Source: Alkalihalophilus pseudofirmus OF4 (GTDB taxonomy: Bacteria > Bacillota > Bacilli > Bacillales > Bacillaceae_D). From it: DNA of 64,000 bases. The stretch lies in the NCBI RefSeq assembly GCF_000005825.2, contig NC_013791.2:124001-188000 (forward strand), written 5' to 3'. Made by a program: the position numbers and the translations under genes. This document shows positions 12,970 to 26,277 of this stretch, piece by piece (positions within the stretch are counted from its first letter, which is position 1; each line of letters opens with the position of its first letter). The notes beneath the pieces were generated by a model. That model worked only from the letters and a program-made list of their open reading frames with translations. It was not told where the DNA came from and ran no database searches.

Positions 12970-13596
12970 ATGACCAAAGGAATCTTAGGTAGAAAAATCG
13001 GTATGACACAAGTGTTTGCTGAAAATGGTGAAGTCATCCCAGTAACAGTTATCGAAGCTGAGCCAAACGTGGTTCTTCAAAAGAAAACTGTTGAGTCTGA
13101 TGGATACGAAGCAATCCAAATCGGATTTGCTGACCAAAAGAAATCAAATACTAACAAGCCTCAAGAAGGACATGCTGCAAAAGCTAACACAGCTCCTAAG
13201 CGCTTCATGAAGGAAATCCGTAACTTCGACGCTTCTCTTGAAGTGGGTAACGAAGTTAAAGTTGACACATTTACAGCTGGAGACGTAGTAGACGTAACAG
13301 GAACATCTAAGGGGAAAGGTTTCCAAGGTGCTATCAAGCGTCATAACCAATCTCGCGGACCGATGTCTCATGGTTCACGTTACCACCGTCGCCCAGGTTC
13401 AATGGGTCCTGTAGCTCCAAACCGTGTATTCAAAGGTAAACTATTACCTGGACGTATGGGTGGAGAAACAGTAACAGTACAAAACCTTGAAATCGTAAAA
13501 GTTGATACAGACCGTAATCTTCTATTAGTTAAAGGTAACGTACCTGGCGCTAAAAAGAGCTACGTATCTGTACAAAGTGCGGTTAAAGCAAAATAA
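12970..13596 (+). CDS. rplC: 50S ribosomal protein L3
   Basis: L3, 208 aa, an early-assembly protein near the peptidyl transferase centre. The family start [20 protein letters not shown] and the signature loop [12 protein letters not shown] with [14 protein letters not shown] are complete. ATTAGGAGGTGTAAC precedes ATG. It follows rpsJ after 93 nt and precedes rplD by 25 nt in the S10 operon. Confidence 0.97.
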   Translation: MTKGILGRKIGMTQVFAENGEVIPVTVIEAEPNVVLQKKTVESDGYEAIQIGFADQKKSNTNKPQEGHAAKANTAPKRFMKEIRNFDASLEVGNEVKVDTFTAGDVVDVTGTSKGKGFQGAIKRHNQSRGPMSHGSRYHRRPGSMGPVAPNRVFKGKLLPGRMGGETVTVQNLEIVKVDTDRNLLLVKGNVPGAKKSYVSVQSAVKAK

Positions 13597-13621
13597 AGAT
13601 TGAAAGAAAGGAGGACACATC

Positions 13622-14245
13622 ATGCCGAAAGTAGCAGTATTTAACCAAGCTGGTTCACAAGTAGGAGATATCGAATTATCTGATTCGATTTTTGGCATTG
13701 AGCCAAACCAAAGTGTGCTTCATGACGCAGTAGTAATGCAGCAAGCATCTCTACGTCAAGGTACACACAAAACAAAAGGACGTTCAGAAGTACGCGGCGG
13801 CGGTCGTAAACCATGGCGTCAAAAAGGAACAGGTCGTGCTCGTCAAGGTTCGATCCGTTCACCACAATGGGTAGGCGGTGGAGTTGTTTTTGGACCGACA
13901 CCACGCAGCTATAGCTACAAGCTACCTAAAAAAGTTCGTCGTCTTGCAATCAAATCTGCTCTATCAAGCAAATTGAAAGCAGCAGAAATCGTTGTTTTAG
14001 ACAACCTACAACTTGATGCTCCAAAAACAAAAGATATGGCTAACGTATTAAATGGCCTTTCTGTTGACAGCAAAGCTCTTGTTGTGACAGCTGATTATAA
14101 TGAAACAGTTGCATTATCTACACGTAACCTTCCTGGTGTAACATTTGTTACTGCAGAAGGAGTAAACGTTCTTGATGTGCTGAAGCATGATAAGCTTGTC
14201 ATCACTAAAGACGCAGTTGCAAAAGTAGAGGAGGTGCTTGCGTAA
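13622..14245 (+). CDS. rplD: 50S ribosomal protein L4
   Basis: L4, 207 aa, lines the exit-tunnel constriction and is also a transcription attenuator of the S10 operon in enterobacteria. The basic extended loop [19 protein letters not shown] near residues 60-80 is intact, with no macrolide-type deletion visible. Its stop codon overlaps the rplW start by 1 nt, implying translational coupling. AAAGGAGGACACATC precedes ATG. Confidence 0.97.
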   Translation: MPKVAVFNQAGSQVGDIELSDSIFGIEPNQSVLHDAVVMQQASLRQGTHKTKGRSEVRGGGRKPWRQKGTGRARQGSIRSPQWVGGGVVFGPTPRSYSYKLPKKVRRLAIKSALSSKLKAAEIVVLDNLQLDAPKTKDMANVLNGLSVDSKALVVTADYNETVALSTRNLPGVTFVTAEGVNVLDVLKHDKLVITKDAVAKVEEVLA

Positions 14246-14535
14246 TGTCAAACGCTCGTGATATCATTAAGCGCCCCGTAATTACTGAACGTTCAACTGA
14301 CCTTATGGGTGAGAAAAAATACACGTTCGAAGTAGACGTTCGTGCTAATAAAACTCAAATTAAAGATGCTCTTGAAGAGATCTTTGAAGTTAAGGTTGCT
14401 AAAGTTAACACAATGAACTACAAAGGTAAGTCTAAGAGATTTGGACGTTACACGGGTTACACAGCTCGTCGTAAAAAAGCCATTGTTACATTAACACCTG
14501 AGAGCAAAGAACTCGAATTCTTCGAAGGTGTATAA
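14245..14535 (+). CDS. rplW: 50S ribosomal protein L23
   Basis: L23, 96 aa, sits at the tunnel exit and is the docking site for trigger factor and SRP. The fold-defining [19 protein letters not shown] and [19 protein letters not shown] stretches are present. The ATG overlaps the last base of rplD (TAATG) with GAGGAGG inside rplD. Ends 27 nt before rplB. Confidence 0.97.
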   Translation: MSNARDIIKRPVITERSTDLMGEKKYTFEVDVRANKTQIKDALEEIFEVKVAKVNTMNYKGKSKRFGRYTGYTARRKKAIVTLTPESKELEFFEGV

Positions 14536-14562
14536 GTTTAAAAGCGAAGGAGGGAACTGAAC

Positions 14563-15393
14563 ATGGCGATTAAAAAGTATAAACCGACCAGTGCCGGTCG
14601 TCGTGGTATGTCCGTATCAGATTTTGCGGAAATCACAACTGACAAACCGGAAAAGTCGTTACTTGCTCCTTTACACAAAAAAGGCGGCCGTAACAACCAA
14701 GGTAAATTAACTGTACGTCACCAAGGTGGCGGACACAAACGTCAATACCGTGTGATTGACTTCAAACGTACTAAAGATGGAATTCCAGGACGCGTTGCTA
14801 CGATCGAATATGATCCAAACCGTTCTGCTAACATCGCACTAATCAACTATGTTGATGGTGAAAAGCGTTACATCTTAGCGCCAAAAGGTCTTAAAGTTGA
14901 CATGATGATTGAATCAGGTGCTGAAGCGGATATCAAAGTAGGTAACGCGTTACCTCTTAAAAACATCCCAGTTGGTACTGTAATTCACAACATCGAACTT
15001 AAGCCTGGTAAAGGTGGACAATTAGTTCGTTCTGCTGGTACAGAAGCTCAACTTCTTGGTAAAGAAGGAGATTATGTATTAGTACGTTTAAACTCTGGTG
15101 AGACTCGTTACATCCTTGCTACTTGTCGTGCGACAATTGGTCAAGTAGGTAACGTTGAACATGAACTTATCAACATTGGTAAAGCAGGTCGTTCACGTTG
15201 GTTAGGCAAACGTCCAACTGTTCGTGGATCTGTTATGAACCCTAACGATCACCCACATGGTGGTGGTGAAGGTAAAGCACCAATCGGACGTAAGTCTCCA
15301 ATGTCTCCTTGGGGTAAACCAACACTTGGTTACAAAACTCGTAAGAAGAACAAAGGATCTGACAAGTACATCGTACGTCGTCGTAAAAAATAA
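14563..15393 (+). CDS. rplB: 50S ribosomal protein L2
   Basis: L2, 276 aa, is required for subunit association and peptidyl transferase activity. The conserved HHGGG-type stretch [19 protein letters not shown] carries the functionally important histidine near the C-terminus; [20 protein letters not shown] lies in the N-terminal domain. GGAGGGAACTGAAC precedes ATG. A 60-nt gap with a small hairpin leads to rpsS. Confidence 0.98.
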   Translation: MAIKKYKPTSAGRRGMSVSDFAEITTDKPEKSLLAPLHKKGGRNNQGKLTVRHQGGGHKRQYRVIDFKRTKDGIPGRVATIEYDPNRSANIALINYVDGEKRYILAPKGLKVDMMIESGAEADIKVGNALPLKNIPVGTVIHNIELKPGKGGQLVRSAGTEAQLLGKEGDYVLVRLNSGETRYILATCRATIGQVGNVEHELINIGKAGRSRWLGKRPTVRGSVMNPNDHPHGGGEGKAPIGRKSPMSPWGKPTLGYKTRKKNKGSDKYIVRRRKK

Positions 15394-15406
15394 CGGGGTT
15401 TGGCTG

Positions 15407-15425
15407 CGGTTCTCGCGTAGAACCG
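15407..15425 (+). other. rplB-rpsS intercistronic hairpin
   Basis: CGGTTCT (15407-15413) and AGAACCG (15419-15425) are perfect complements with a 5-nt loop. No T-run follows. Probably an mRNA stability or spacing element. Confidence 0.4.
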
Positions 15426-15453
15426 TGGGCGAATCACGAAGGGAGGTTTTCTC

Positions 15454-15732
15454 ATGGGTCGTAGTTTGAAAAAAGGACCTTTCGTTGATGATCATTTAAT
15501 GAAAAAGGTCGAAGCTCATAACGAAGCTAATGACAAGAAAGTGATCAAAACTTGGTCTCGTCGTTCAACAATTTTCCCTGAGTTCATCGGGCACACTATC
15601 GCAGTATATGATGGCCGTAAGCATGTTCCAGTTTACATTTCTGAAGACATGGTAGGACACAAACTTGGTGAGTTTGCACCTACGCGTACGTATAAAGGTC
15701 ATGCTGCTGATGATAAGAAAACAAGACGTTAA
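15454..15732 (+). CDS. rpsS: 30S ribosomal protein S19
   Basis: S19, 92 aa, binds the 16S head with S13 and contacts the A-site tRNA. The family landmarks [38 protein letters not shown] and the C-terminal [11 protein letters not shown] are complete. GAAGGGAGG precedes ATG. S10 cluster member, 26 nt before rplV. Confidence 0.97.
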   Translation: MGRSLKKGPFVDDHLMKKVEAHNEANDKKVIKTWSRRSTIFPEFIGHTIAVYDGRKHVPVYISEDMVGHKLGEFAPTRTYKGHAADDKKTRR

Positions 15733-15758
15733 GGTTAGTTAGAGAGGAGGTCCTATCC

Positions 15759-16100
15759 ATGCAAGCTAAAGCTGTAGCAAAACAAGTGCGTATTGCTCCT
15801 CGTAAAGTGCGTTTAGTTGTTGACTTGATTCGTGGAAAGCAAGTAGGTGAGGCGATTGCTATTCTTCGTCACACACCAAAAGCTGGTTCACCTGTTGTAG
15901 AAAAGCTTCTAAACTCTGCAATTGCGAATGCTGAGCATAACTATGAAATGGAGCCAAACAACCTTGTAATTAGTGAAGCGTATGTAGACGAAGGTGTTAC
16001 TTTAAAACGTTTCCGTCCACGTGCGATGGGACGTGCGAGCCGTATTAACAAGCGCACTAGCCACATTACACTGGTTGTAACTGAAAAGAAGGAGGGATAA
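15759..16100 (+). CDS. rplV: 50S ribosomal protein L22
   Basis: L22, 113 aa, lines the exit tunnel with L4. The long beta-hairpin region [20 protein letters not shown] is intact and shows no deletion of the kind found in erythromycin resistance. GAGAGGAGG precedes ATG. Only 3 nt separate it from rpsC. Confidence 0.97.
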   Translation: MQAKAVAKQVRIAPRKVRLVVDLIRGKQVGEAIAILRHTPKAGSPVVEKLLNSAIANAEHNYEMEPNNLVISEAYVDEGVTLKRFRPRAMGRASRINKRTSHITLVVTEKKEG

Positions 16101-16103
16101 AGC

Positions 16104-17393
<1,290 letters not shown>

Positions 17394-17409
17394 AAAGGAG
17401 GTTTGCTAA

Positions 17410-17670
17410 ATGGAACGCAACCAACGTAAGGTATATACAGGGCGCGTTGTTTCTGACAAAATGGATAAAACAATTTCTGTTCTTGTTGAAACATACAAAA
17501 AAGACCGCCTTTATGGAAAGCGCGTAAAATACTCTAAGAAGTTAAAAGCGCATGACGAAGAAAACGCTGCTAAAATTGGCGACGTTGTTCGTATCATGGA
17601 AACTCGTCCGCTTTCAAAAGATAAACGTTTCCGCTTAGTTGAAATCGTAGAAGAAGCGGTAATCATTTAA
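17410..17670 (+). CDS. rpsQ: 30S ribosomal protein S17
   Basis: S17, 86 aa, an OB-fold primary binder of the 16S 5' domain. Family landmarks are [20 protein letters not shown] and the C-terminal [27 protein letters not shown] precedes ATG by the normal distance. It opens the spc portion with rplN 33 nt downstream. Confidence 0.97.
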   Translation: MERNQRKVYTGRVVSDKMDKTISVLVETYKKDRLYGKRVKYSKKLKAHDEENAAKIGDVVRIMETRPLSKDKRFRLVEIVEEAVII

Positions 17671-17703
17671 TAGAAGTTCTCGATTGAAGGGAGGTAAGAT
17701 CGC

Positions 17704-18072
17704 ATGATTCAACAAGAATCCCGTTTAAAAGTTGCTGATAACTCTGGTGCTCGTGAAGTACTATGTATTAAAGTATTAGGTGGTTCTGGCCGTAAGACAG
17801 CTAATGTTGGTGATGTTATCGTTTGTTCTGTGAAACAAGCAACACCAGGTGGCGTTGTCAAGAAAGGTGAAGTTGTGAGAGCAGTAATCGTTCGTTCTAA
17901 GAGCGGCGTACGTCGTAACGATGGTTCATACATCAAGTTTGATGAGAACGCAGCAGTTATCGTACGTGACGATAAGAGCCCACGCGGAACTCGTATTTTC
18001 GGACCAGTAGCACGTGAACTTCGTGACAACCAATTCATGAAGATTGTGTCTCTTGCTCCAGAAGTTCTTTAA
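17704..18072 (+). CDS. rplN: 50S ribosomal protein L14
   Basis: L14, 122 aa, sits at the subunit interface and forms bridge B8. The start [20 protein letters not shown] and the conserved [15 protein letters not shown] are complete. GAAGGGAGGTAAG precedes ATG. rplX follows after 38 nt. Confidence 0.97.
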   Translation: MIQQESRLKVADNSGAREVLCIKVLGGSGRKTANVGDVIVCSVKQATPGGVVKKGEVVRAVIVRSKSGVRRNDGSYIKFDENAAVIVRDDKSPRGTRIFGPVARELRDNQFMKIVSLAPEVL

Positions 18073-18110
18073 TAGATATTAACGGAAGGCCCTGTCAAGG
18101 AGGTGCGAAC

Positions 18111-18431
18111 ATGGCGAAGATGCATGTCAAAAAAGGTGACACAGTTAAGGTCATCTCTGGTAAAGACAAAGGGAAACAAGGTGTAATCTTAGAAGCTTTT
18201 CCTAAGAAGAATCGTGTTCTTGTAGAGGGCGTAAACATTGTGAAGAAACACGCAAAGCCATCTCAAGATAATCCGCAAGGTGGAATCTTGAATCAAGAAG
18301 CGCCAATTCATTCTTCAAACGTTATGCCTGTAGATCCTAAGTCTGGTGAACCTACTCGTGTAGGACACAAAATTGAGAACGGCAAAAAAGTACGTATTGC
18401 TAAGAAGTCTGGCGAAGCATTAGATAAGTAG
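18111..18431 (+). CDS. rplX: 50S ribosomal protein L24
   Basis: L24, 106 aa, an assembly initiator of the 50S subunit. The KOW motif is [20 protein letters not shown] at the N-terminus, followed by [20 protein letters not shown]. It is about three residues longer than the usual Bacillus protein at the C-terminus. AAGGAGGTGC precedes ATG. Confidence 0.96.
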   Translation: MAKMHVKKGDTVKVISGKDKGKQGVILEAFPKKNRVLVEGVNIVKKHAKPSQDNPQGGILNQEAPIHSSNVMPVDPKSGEPTRVGHKIENGKKVRIAKKSGEALDK

Positions 18432-18457
18432 TCAGTGTGTGAAAGGAGGTCAATCGT

Positions 18458-18997
18458 ATGAATCGTTTAAAAGAGAAGTATTCAACTGAAATCGTTCCTT
18501 CTCTAGTGGAGAAGTTCAACTACTCATCTGTTATGGCGGTGCCGAAACTTGAGAAAATCGTTGTAAACATGGGTGTTGGTGATGCTGTATCTAACGCAAA
18601 AGCTTTAGATAAAGCTGTAGAAGAATTAGCTGAGATCACTGGTCAAAAGCCATTAATCACAAAAGCTAAAAAATCAATCGCTGGTTTTAAACTTCGTGAA
18701 GGTATGCCTATCGGTGCGAAAGTAACTCTTCGTGGTGAGCGCATGTACCAATTTCTTGATAAGTTAGTTTCTGTTTCACTTCCACGTGTACGTGACTTCC
18801 GCGGTGTTTCTAAAAAAGCATTCGACGGTCGCGGTAACTACACACTAGGTGTGAAAGAGCAATTAATCTTCCCTGAAATTGATTACGATAAAGTTGATAA
18901 AGTTCGCGGTATGGACGTTGTTATCGTAACAACTGCGAATACAGACGAAGAAGCTCGTGAACTATTAACACAAATGGGAATGCCATTTCAAAAATAA
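18458..18997 (+). CDS. rplE: 50S ribosomal protein L5
   Basis: L5, 179 aa, binds 5S rRNA and contacts the P-site tRNA and S13. Landmarks are [17 protein letters not shown], the [17 protein letters not shown] loop and the C-terminal [31 protein letters not shown] precedes ATG. Followed by rpsN after 31 nt. Confidence 0.97.
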   Translation: MNRLKEKYSTEIVPSLVEKFNYSSVMAVPKLEKIVVNMGVGDAVSNAKALDKAVEELAEITGQKPLITKAKKSIAGFKLREGMPIGAKVTLRGERMYQFLDKLVSVSLPRVRDFRGVSKKAFDGRGNYTLGVKEQLIFPEIDYDKVDKVRGMDVVIVTTANTDEEARELLTQMGMPFQK

Positions 18998-19001
18998 TTA
19001 A

Positions 19002-19214
<213 letters not shown>

Positions 19215-19243
19215 GCCCAAGAACGGGAAGGAGGTAAATAACT

Positions 19244-19642
19244 ATGGTCATGACAGATCCAATTGCAGATATGCTGACTCGTATTCGTAATGCGAACACA
19301 GTTCGTCACGAGAAGCTTGAATTACCTGCTTCAAAGGTAAAGAAAGAAATCGCTGATATCCTTAAGCGTGAAGGCTTTATTCGTGACTATGAATATATCG
19401 AAGACAATAAGCAAGGTGTAATCCGCATCTTCTTAAAATATGGTGCTACAAATGAGCGTGTAATTACTGGTCTTAAACGTATCAGTAAGCCTGGTCTACG
19501 TGTATATGCGAAAGCTGGAGAGCTTCCTCGTGTATTAGGCGGCCTAGGAATCGCGTTAGTTTCTACATCAAACGGTGTAATGACAGACAAGGAAGCACGT
19601 CAACAACAAGTAGGCGGAGAAGTATTAGCATACGTTTGGTAA
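19244..19642 (+). CDS. rpsH: 30S ribosomal protein S8
   Basis: S8, 132 aa, binds helix 21 of 16S rRNA and represses the spc operon in E. coli; whether it does so here is not shown. [18 protein letters not shown] at the N-terminus and the C-terminal [20 protein letters not shown], the RNA-binding loop, are complete. GGAAGGAGG precedes ATG. Confidence 0.97.
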   Translation: MVMTDPIADMLTRIRNANTVRHEKLELPASKVKKEIADILKREGFIRDYEYIEDNKQGVIRIFLKYGATNERVITGLKRISKPGLRVYAKAGELPRVLGGLGIALVSTSNGVMTDKEARQQQVGGEVLAYVW

Positions 19643-19675
19643 TACATTCCTTGAAATGAATGGAGGTGTACAAGA

Positions 19676-20212
19676 ATGTCTCGTATTGGTAATAAACCAG
19701 TAGAGGTTCCAGCTGGTGTAACAATCACGCTTGATGGAACACTACTTACGGTTAAAGGTCCTAAAGGTGAACTTAGTCGTAATCTTCACCCGGACATGAA
19801 AGTCAATGTAGAAGAAAACCAAGTTACAGTAGAGCGTCCGTCTGAGCACAAGGAGCACAAAGCTCTTCACGGAACTACTCGCAGCTTAATCAATAACATG
19901 GTTGAGGGCGTAACGAAAGGCTACGAGCGTGCGCTTGAGCTTATCGGGGTAGGTTATCGTGCAACAAAGTCAGGACAAAAGCTTGTACTTAACGTTGGTT
20001 ACTCTCACCCAGTTGAAATCACTCCTGAAGCGGGTATCGAAATCGAAGTACCTGCTAACACGAAAGTTATCGTTAAAGGTATCGATAAAGAGCGTGTAGG
20101 AGCAGTTGCATCTAATATTCGTTCAGTACGTCTTCCTGAGCCTTACAAAGGTAAAGGTATTCGTTACGAAGGCGAATATGTGCGTCGTAAAGAAGGTAAG
20201 ACTGGTAAATAA
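19676..20212 (+). CDS. rplF: 50S ribosomal protein L6
   Basis: L6, 178 aa, lies near the GTPase-associated centre and is built of two similar alpha-beta domains. Landmarks are [15 protein letters not shown] and the C-terminal [31 protein letters not shown] precedes ATG. Position between rpsH and rplR is standard. Confidence 0.97.
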   Translation: MSRIGNKPVEVPAGVTITLDGTLLTVKGPKGELSRNLHPDMKVNVEENQVTVERPSEHKEHKALHGTTRSLINNMVEGVTKGYERALELIGVGYRATKSGQKLVLNVGYSHPVEITPEAGIEIEVPANTKVIVKGIDKERVGAVASNIRSVRLPEPYKGKGIRYEGEYVRRKEGKTGK

Positions 20213-20238
20213 TTAATTACGGAAAGGAATGACGTTCA

Positions 20239-20601
20239 ATGATTACGAAGCCTAGCAAAAATTTGGCGCGTAAGAAAAGACACGCTCACGTACGTCGTGC
20301 GATCACAGGAACACCTGAACGTCCACGTCTTAATGTTTTCCGTTCATCAAAACACATTTACGCACAGCTTATCGATGACGTAAATGGTGTAACTCTTGCT
20401 TCTGCATCTAGCTTAGATAAAGAGCTTGCACTTGAGAACGGTGGAAATAAAGAAGCAGCTAAAGCTGTAGGTGAGCTTGTTGCTAAACGTGCGGTAGAAA
20501 ACGGTCATAAAGTAGTAGTGTTTGATCGCGGTGGTTATGTATACCACGGTCGTGTACAAACATTAGCAGATGCAGCTCGTGAAGCTGGCCTGCAATTCTA
20601 A
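20239..20601 (+). CDS. rplR: 50S ribosomal protein L18
   Basis: L18, 120 aa, a 5S rRNA-binding protein of the central protuberance. [20 protein letters not shown] and the C-terminal [20 protein letters not shown] are intact. GGAAAGGAATGACG is a weaker ribosome site than in the neighbouring genes. Twenty-one nt before rpsE. Confidence 0.97.
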   Translation: MITKPSKNLARKKRHAHVRRAITGTPERPRLNVFRSSKHIYAQLIDDVNGVTLASASSLDKELALENGGNKEAAKAVGELVAKRAVENGHKVVVFDRGGYVYHGRVQTLADAAREAGLQF

Positions 20602-20622
20602 AGAACAAAGGAGGGAAAACGA

Positions 20623-21123
20623 ATGCGTCGTATTGACCCTAATACGTTGGAACTTGAAGAGAAAGTAGTAGCTGTCAATCGTGTAGCGAAAGTAGTTAAA
20701 GGTGGACGTCGTTTCCGCTTTGCTGCATTGGTTGTAGTAGGCGATAAGAACGGCCATGTCGGCTTCGGTATGGGTAAAGCTCAGGAAGTTCCTGAGGCAA
20801 TCCGTAAAGCGGTAGAAGATGCAAAGAAAAACCTCATTGAAGTACCAGTTGTTGGTACATCAATTCCACACGAGATCATCGGTCACTTTGGTGCAGGGCG
20901 CGTATTATTAAAGCCTGCTTCTGAAGGTACTGGAGTAATCGCTGGAGGTCCTGTACGTGCGGTATTAGAACTTGCTGGTGTAGGTGACATCCTTTCTAAA
21001 TCACTAGGTTCTAACAACCCAATCAACATGGTTCGTGCAACTATGCAAGGACTTAAAGAACTGAAGCGTGCTGAGGAAGTTGCAAAACTTCGCGGTAAAT
21101 CAGTGGAAGAACTGTTAGGATAA
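20623..21123 (+). CDS. rpsE: 30S ribosomal protein S5
   Basis: S5, 166 aa, lies at the mRNA entry helicase and influences fidelity. The dsRBD-like N-terminal domain carries [18 protein letters not shown], the loop where spectinomycin-resistance changes occur, and appears wild type. The C-terminal domain [17 protein letters not shown] is complete. AAAGGAGGG precedes ATG. Thirteen nt before rpmD. Confidence 0.97.
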   Translation: MRRIDPNTLELEEKVVAVNRVAKVVKGGRRFRFAALVVVGDKNGHVGFGMGKAQEVPEAIRKAVEDAKKNLIEVPVVGTSIPHEIIGHFGAGRVLLKPASEGTGVIAGGPVRAVLELAGVGDILSKSLGSNNPINMVRATMQGLKELKRAEEVAKLRGKSVEELLG

Positions 21124-21136
21124 GGAGGGAACGTCA

Positions 21137-21325
21137 ATGGCTAAGAAATTAGAAATTACCCTCACTCGTAGTCTTATCGGTCGTCCGGAAGACCAACGCG
21201 TTACAGTGAACACACTTGGATTACGCAAAATGCACCAAACTGTTGTTCAAGAAGATAACGCTGCGATTCGCGGTATGGTAAATAAGGTATCTCACCTTTT
21301 AACAGTAAAAGAAATCGAAGCTTAA
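21137..21325 (+). CDS. rpmD: 50S ribosomal protein L30
   Basis: L30, 62 aa, a small ferredoxin-fold protein of the large subunit. [20 protein letters not shown] and [20 protein letters not shown] are characteristic. ATAAGGAGGG precedes ATG and overlaps the end of rpsE. A few residues longer than the family average. Confidence 0.96.
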   Translation: MAKKLEITLTRSLIGRPEDQRVTVNTLGLRKMHQTVVQEDNAAIRGMVNKVSHLLTVKEIEA

Positions 21326-21356
21326 TAGCTTAATTTATACATGAGGAGGTGTCGAC

Positions 21357-21797
21357 ATGAAACTTCATGAGTTGAAGCCCGCAGAAGGATCACGTAAAGT
21401 ACGTAATCGTGTAGGACGTGGTATCGGTTCTGGTAACGGTAAGACATCAGGTAAAGGTCACAAAGGTCAAAACGCTCGTTCTGGCGGTGGCGTACGTCCT
21501 GGTTTCGAGGGTGGTCAAAACCCATTATACCGTCGTCTACCAAAACGCGGCTTTACTAACCCGACTCGTAAGGAGTTTACAGTGATTAACCTTGAGACGC
21601 TCAATCGTTTTGATGCAGGTACTGAGGTAACACCAGAACTACTTATCGAATCAGGTACAGTAAAGAACGTAAGAAACGGAATTAAGATCCTTGGAAACGG
21701 AAAGCTTGAAAAGAACTTAACAGTTAAAGCACATAAGTTTTCTGCATCTGCAGTTGAGGCAATCGAAGCTGCTGGCGGAAAAACTGAGGTGATTTAA
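21357..21797 (+). CDS. rplO: 50S ribosomal protein L15
   Basis: L15, 146 aa, a late-assembly protein that contacts many 23S rRNA domains. The N-terminal [14 protein letters not shown] and glycine-rich RNA-binding tail [19 protein letters not shown] are typical. Its stop codon shares 1 nt with the secY start, so translation of the two is probably coupled. GAGGAGGTGTCGAC precedes ATG. Confidence 0.97.
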   Translation: MKLHELKPAEGSRKVRNRVGRGIGSGNGKTSGKGHKGQNARSGGGVRPGFEGGQNPLYRRLPKRGFTNPTRKEFTVINLETLNRFDAGTEVTPELLIESGTVKNVRNGIKILGNGKLEKNLTVKAHKFSASAVEAIEAAGGKTEVI

Positions 21798-23089
21798 TGT
21801 TCGGGACGATCTCCAACATTATTCGAGTGGGTGACATACGACGTAAGGTTGTTTTCACCCTACTCATGCTCGTTGTCTTTCGGATCGGTAGCTTTATCCC
21901 TGTACCAGGGGCAAACAGTGATGTTCTGAACTTCCATGACCAATTGAATGCCTTCGGGTTCTTAAATACTTTTGGTGGTGGAGCACTTGGCAACTTCTCG
22001 ATTTTCGCAATGGGTATTATGCCATACATCACTGCATCGATTGTGGTTCAGTTGTTGCAAATGGATGTTGTACCTAAGTTTGCCGAGTGGGCTAAAGAGG
22101 GGGAAGCTGGCCGACGTAAGCTGGCACAGTTCACCCGATATGGAACGATCGTTTTAGGCTTTGTTCAAGCAATTGGAATGTCTATTGGATTTAACTCCTT
22201 TTTCCCAGGATTAATTCCAAATCCAAGTGTTCCAACTTATTTGTTTATTGCACTTGTTCTTACAGCGGGAACAGCATTTCTTATGTGGCTTGGTGAACAA
22301 ATTACCGCTAAGGGTGTTGGTAATGGTATTTCGATCATTATCTTTGCAGGTATCGCAGCTGGTATTCCAAACGGACTTAACCAATTGTATGCTACACAGA
22401 TTCAAGATGCTGGCGAACAGCTATTCTTGAGTATCGTTTCATTATTACTACTTGCTTTAGCAATACTAGCTATTATTGTTGGTGTTATCTTTGTTCAACA
22501 AGCATTACGCAAGATTCCTGTTCAATACGCAAAACGCTTAGTTGGTCGTAGTCCTGTAGGTGGTCAATCTACACACTTACCATTAAAAGTGAACGGCGCA
22601 GGGGTAATTCCGGTTATCTTCGCACTTTCACTATTCATCTTCCCTCCAACAGTTGCCGGGTTCTTCGGAACGGATAATGCAATTGCTGCATGGGTAACAA
22701 GAGTATTTGATTATACTCAGCCGGTGGGTATGGTAGTGTATGCATTGCTTATCATTGGATTTACGTACTTCTATACATTTATCCAGGTCAATCCTGAAAA
22801 AATGGCCGAGAACCTCAAAAAGCAAGGTGGCTATATTCCAGGAATTCGTCCCGGTAAAACAACTCAAGTGTACTTAACTCGCATTTTATACCGTTTAACG
22901 TTTGTCGGAGCATTGTTCCTAGCAACTGTAGCAATTATCCCGGTTTTCTTCACACGATTAATGGGTCTGCCAGCGGCGATTCAAATCGGTGGTACTGGAT
23001 TATTAATCGTAGTTGGTGTAGCATTAGACACGATGAAACAGATAGAAGGACAGCTTATTAAACGTTCTTATAAAGGCTTTATTAAGTAA
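21797..23089 (+). CDS. secY: Preprotein translocase subunit SecY
   Basis: SecY, 430 aa, the channel-forming subunit of the Sec translocon in the plasma membrane. About ten hydrophobic segments are visible; landmarks are the first segment KVVFTLLMLVVFRIGSFIPV, the plug-region LGNFSIFAMGIMPYITASIV, and the cytosolic SecA/ribosome-binding loop with YAKRLVGR and GYIPGIRPGKTT. ATG overlaps the rplO stop by 1 nt. A 75-nt gap precedes adk, the next gene of the spc operon. Confidence 0.98.
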   Translation: MFGTISNIIRVGDIRRKVVFTLLMLVVFRIGSFIPVPGANSDVLNFHDQLNAFGFLNTFGGGALGNFSIFAMGIMPYITASIVVQLLQMDVVPKFAEWAKEGEAGRRKLAQFTRYGTIVLGFVQAIGMSIGFNSFFPGLIPNPSVPTYLFIALVLTAGTAFLMWLGEQITAKGVGNGISIIIFAGIAAGIPNGLNQLYATQIQDAGEQLFLSIVSLLLLALAILAIIVGVIFVQQALRKIPVQYAKRLVGRSPVGGQSTHLPLKVNGAGVIPVIFALSLFIFPPTVAGFFGTDNAIAAWVTRVFDYTQPVGMVVYALLIIGFTYFYTFIQVNPEKMAENLKKQGGYIPGIRPGKTTQVYLTRILYRLTFVGALFLATVAIIPVFFTRLMGLPAAIQIGGTGLLIVVGVALDTMKQIEGQLIKRSYKGFIK

Positions 23090-24561
<1,472 letters not shown>

Positions 24562-24579
24562 ATGTAGGTGATGGATGTA

Positions 24580-24903
24580 ATGAACGACTCTGGTCCGAGT
24601 CCCGGTATCGGTCAAATTGCTATCGGACAGATAGTGCAAGTCAAAAAAGGTAGAGACGAAGGCAGCTATGCTGTGGTCATTGAGGTCCAAAATGATCGTT
24701 ATGTCTTGATTGCTGATGGAGATAAGCGTAAAATTGATCGAGCTAAGAAGAAAAACATCAACCATCTAGAATTGTTGAACTACATTGCTCCTGAAATACG
24801 TATGAGCGTTGAAGAAACGGGACGTGTTACTAACGGAAAGCTCCGCTATGCACTTAGCGGTTTCCTAAAACAACAACTTGATTTGCTGAAGGAAGGAGAG
24901 TAA
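24580..24903 (+). CDS. KOW-domain RNA-binding protein (L14e/L6e/L27e-like)
   Basis: A 107-aa protein of the KOW-type RNA-binding family that Bacillaceae carry between map and infA. The KOW core is [20 protein letters not shown] with [20 protein letters not shown], then a basic stretch [29 protein letters not shown] follows. AGGTGATG ahead of ATG 24580 favours that start over GTG 24568 and ATG 24571, which remain possible. It is 18 nt from map and 4 nt from infA, so part of the operon. The RNA target is unknown; a ribosome-linked role is inferred from context. Confidence 0.85.
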   Translation: MNDSGPSPGIGQIAIGQIVQVKKGRDEGSYAVVIEVQNDRYVLIADGDKRKIDRAKKKNINHLELLNYIAPEIRMSVEETGRVTNGKLRYALSGFLKQQLDLLKEGE

Positions 24904-24907
24904 ATTC

Positions 24908-25126
24908 ATGGCCAAAGAGGATGTAATTGAAGTGGAAGGTACGGTCATCGAGCCGCTGCCAAACGCAATGTTTCGTGTAGAGTTAGAGAATGGTCACAAG
25001 ATCCTTGCTCATGTTTCTGGTAAGATTCGTATGCACTTTATCCGAATCCTTCCTGGAGATAAAGTAACGGTTGAACTATCACCGTATGACTTGACTCGTG
25101 GACGAATCACATATCGATACAAATAA
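24908..25126 (+). CDS. infA: Translation initiation factor IF-1
   Basis: IF-1, 72 aa, a single OB fold that occupies the A site during initiation. The whole family pattern is present: [39 protein letters not shown] and [20 protein letters not shown] at the end of the upstream gene is its ribosome site. A 100-nt hairpin-containing gap separates it from rpmJ. Confidence 0.98.
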   Translation: MAKEDVIEVEGTVIEPLPNAMFRVELENGHKILAHVSGKIRMHFIRILPGDKVTVELSPYDLTRGRITYRYK

Positions 25127-25139
25127 ACGTTGCGATTTG

Positions 25140-25169
25140 CTAGCGAGATCTATCCGATAGACTTGCTAG
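25140..25169 (+). other. Strong hairpin between infA and rpmJ
   Basis: CTAGCGAGATCTATC (25140-25154) pairs with GATAGACTTGCTAG (25156-25169), with one bulged A and one G-U pair and an almost closed loop. No T-run follows. Its place just ahead of rpmJ suggests an mRNA element; function unknown. Confidence 0.45.
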
Positions 25170-25220
25170 ATGTGAATTGAACGATTACAATTAAATGCAC
25201 TCCGTACCATAAGGAGGTAA

Positions 25221-25340
<120 letters not shown>

Positions 25341-25362
25341 TATTTAAGGAGGTGCACAGCAC

Positions 25363-25728
25363 ATGGCACGTGTCGCAGGTGTAGATATTCCTCGTGATAA
25401 GCGAGTGGTTGTATCACTCACTTATATCTATGGAGTTGGAAAAACAAAGTCATCTGAAATTTTAGCGGAAGCTGGCGTATCTGAGGATACTCGCGTTCGT
25501 GATTTAACAGAAGAAGAATTAGGTCGTATTCGTGAAGCAGTTGAAGCTCACACAGTTGAGGGTGACCTTCGTCGTGAAGTATCACTTAACATCAAACGCC
25601 TAATCGAAATCGGTTCATACCGTGGTATCCGCCACCGTCGTGGTTTACCAGTTCGTGGTCAAAACTCTAAAAACAATGCTCGTACGCGTAAAGGTCCTCG
25701 TCGTACAGTAGCAAACAAGAAGAAATAG
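25363..25728 (+). CDS. rpsM: 30S ribosomal protein S13
   Basis: S13, 121 aa, in the 30S head, contacts L5 and the P-site t[23 protein letters not shown], the helix-two-turn-helix [16 protein letters not shown], and the basic tail [19 protein letters not shown] are complete. AAGGAGGTGCACAGC precedes ATG. First ribosomal gene of the alpha portion with rpmJ. Confidence 0.97.
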   Translation: MARVAGVDIPRDKRVVVSLTYIYGVGKTKSSEILAEAGVSEDTRVRDLTEEELGRIREAVEAHTVEGDLRREVSLNIKRLIEIGSYRGIRHRRGLPVRGQNSKNNARTRKGPRRTVANKKK

Positions 25729-25748
25729 TAAAGGAGGTCGCATAAAAA

Positions 25749-26141
25749 ATGGCTAAGAAAACGAATACTCGTCCAAAGCGTCGTCAACGTAAAAATGTTG
25801 AGGCTGGTGTTGCGCACATCCGTTCAACATTCAACAACACTATTGTGACGATCACTGACACGCACGGCAATGCTATTTCTTGGGCAAGTGCAGGTGCATT
25901 AGGATTTAAAGGTTCTCGTAAGTCTACTCCATTCGCAGCGCAAATGGCAGCTGAAACAGCAGCTAAAACAGCAATGGAGCATGGCATGAAAACAATCGAA
26001 GTTTCTGTAAAAGGCCCTGGTGCTGGTCGTGAAGCTGCGATTCGTTCACTACAAGCTGTTGGACTTGAAGTTAACATGATAAAAGATGTTACTCCAGTTC
26101 CTCATAACGGTTGCCGTCCGCCAAAACGTCGTAGAGTGTAA
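25749..26141 (+). CDS. rpsK: 30S ribosomal protein S11
   Basis: S11, 130 aa, forms the 30S platform beside S18/S21. [38 protein letters not shown] and the C-terminal [12 protein letters not shown] are all typical. AAAGGAGGTC precedes ATG. A 167-nt structured gap follows before rpoA. Confidence 0.97.
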   Translation: MAKKTNTRPKRRQRKNVEAGVAHIRSTFNNTIVTITDTHGNAISWASAGALGFKGSRKSTPFAAQMAAETAAKTAMEHGMKTIEVSVKGPGAGREAAIRSLQAVGLEVNMIKDVTPVPHNGCRPPKRRRV

Positions 26142-26173
26142 CGAAATCAATCATTGTATAGATTTCCTGAAAG

Positions 26174-26277
26174 TGTCAATAATGGATGAGACGAATACAT
26201 CCGATTGACAAAAAGGTGAAACGGTTGGGAACTGCCTAATGGGGATTTCCGGTTAGGCTTTCCTGGCAGTCTACCGG
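26174..26277 (+). other. Structured leader between rpsK and rpoA
   Basis: Two elements lie in this gap. First, TGTCAAT-aat-GGATG (26174-26188) pairs with CATCC-g-ATTGACA (26198-26210). Second, three overlapping helices are possible: ACTGCC/GGCAGT (26231-26236 with 26265-26270), GCCTAA/TTAGGC (26234-26239 with 26253-26258) and CCGGT/ACCGG (26249-26253 with 26273-26277). The second set shares bases, so alternative folds are possible. No T-run follows. A regulatory role ahead of rpoA is inference. Confidence 0.5.
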
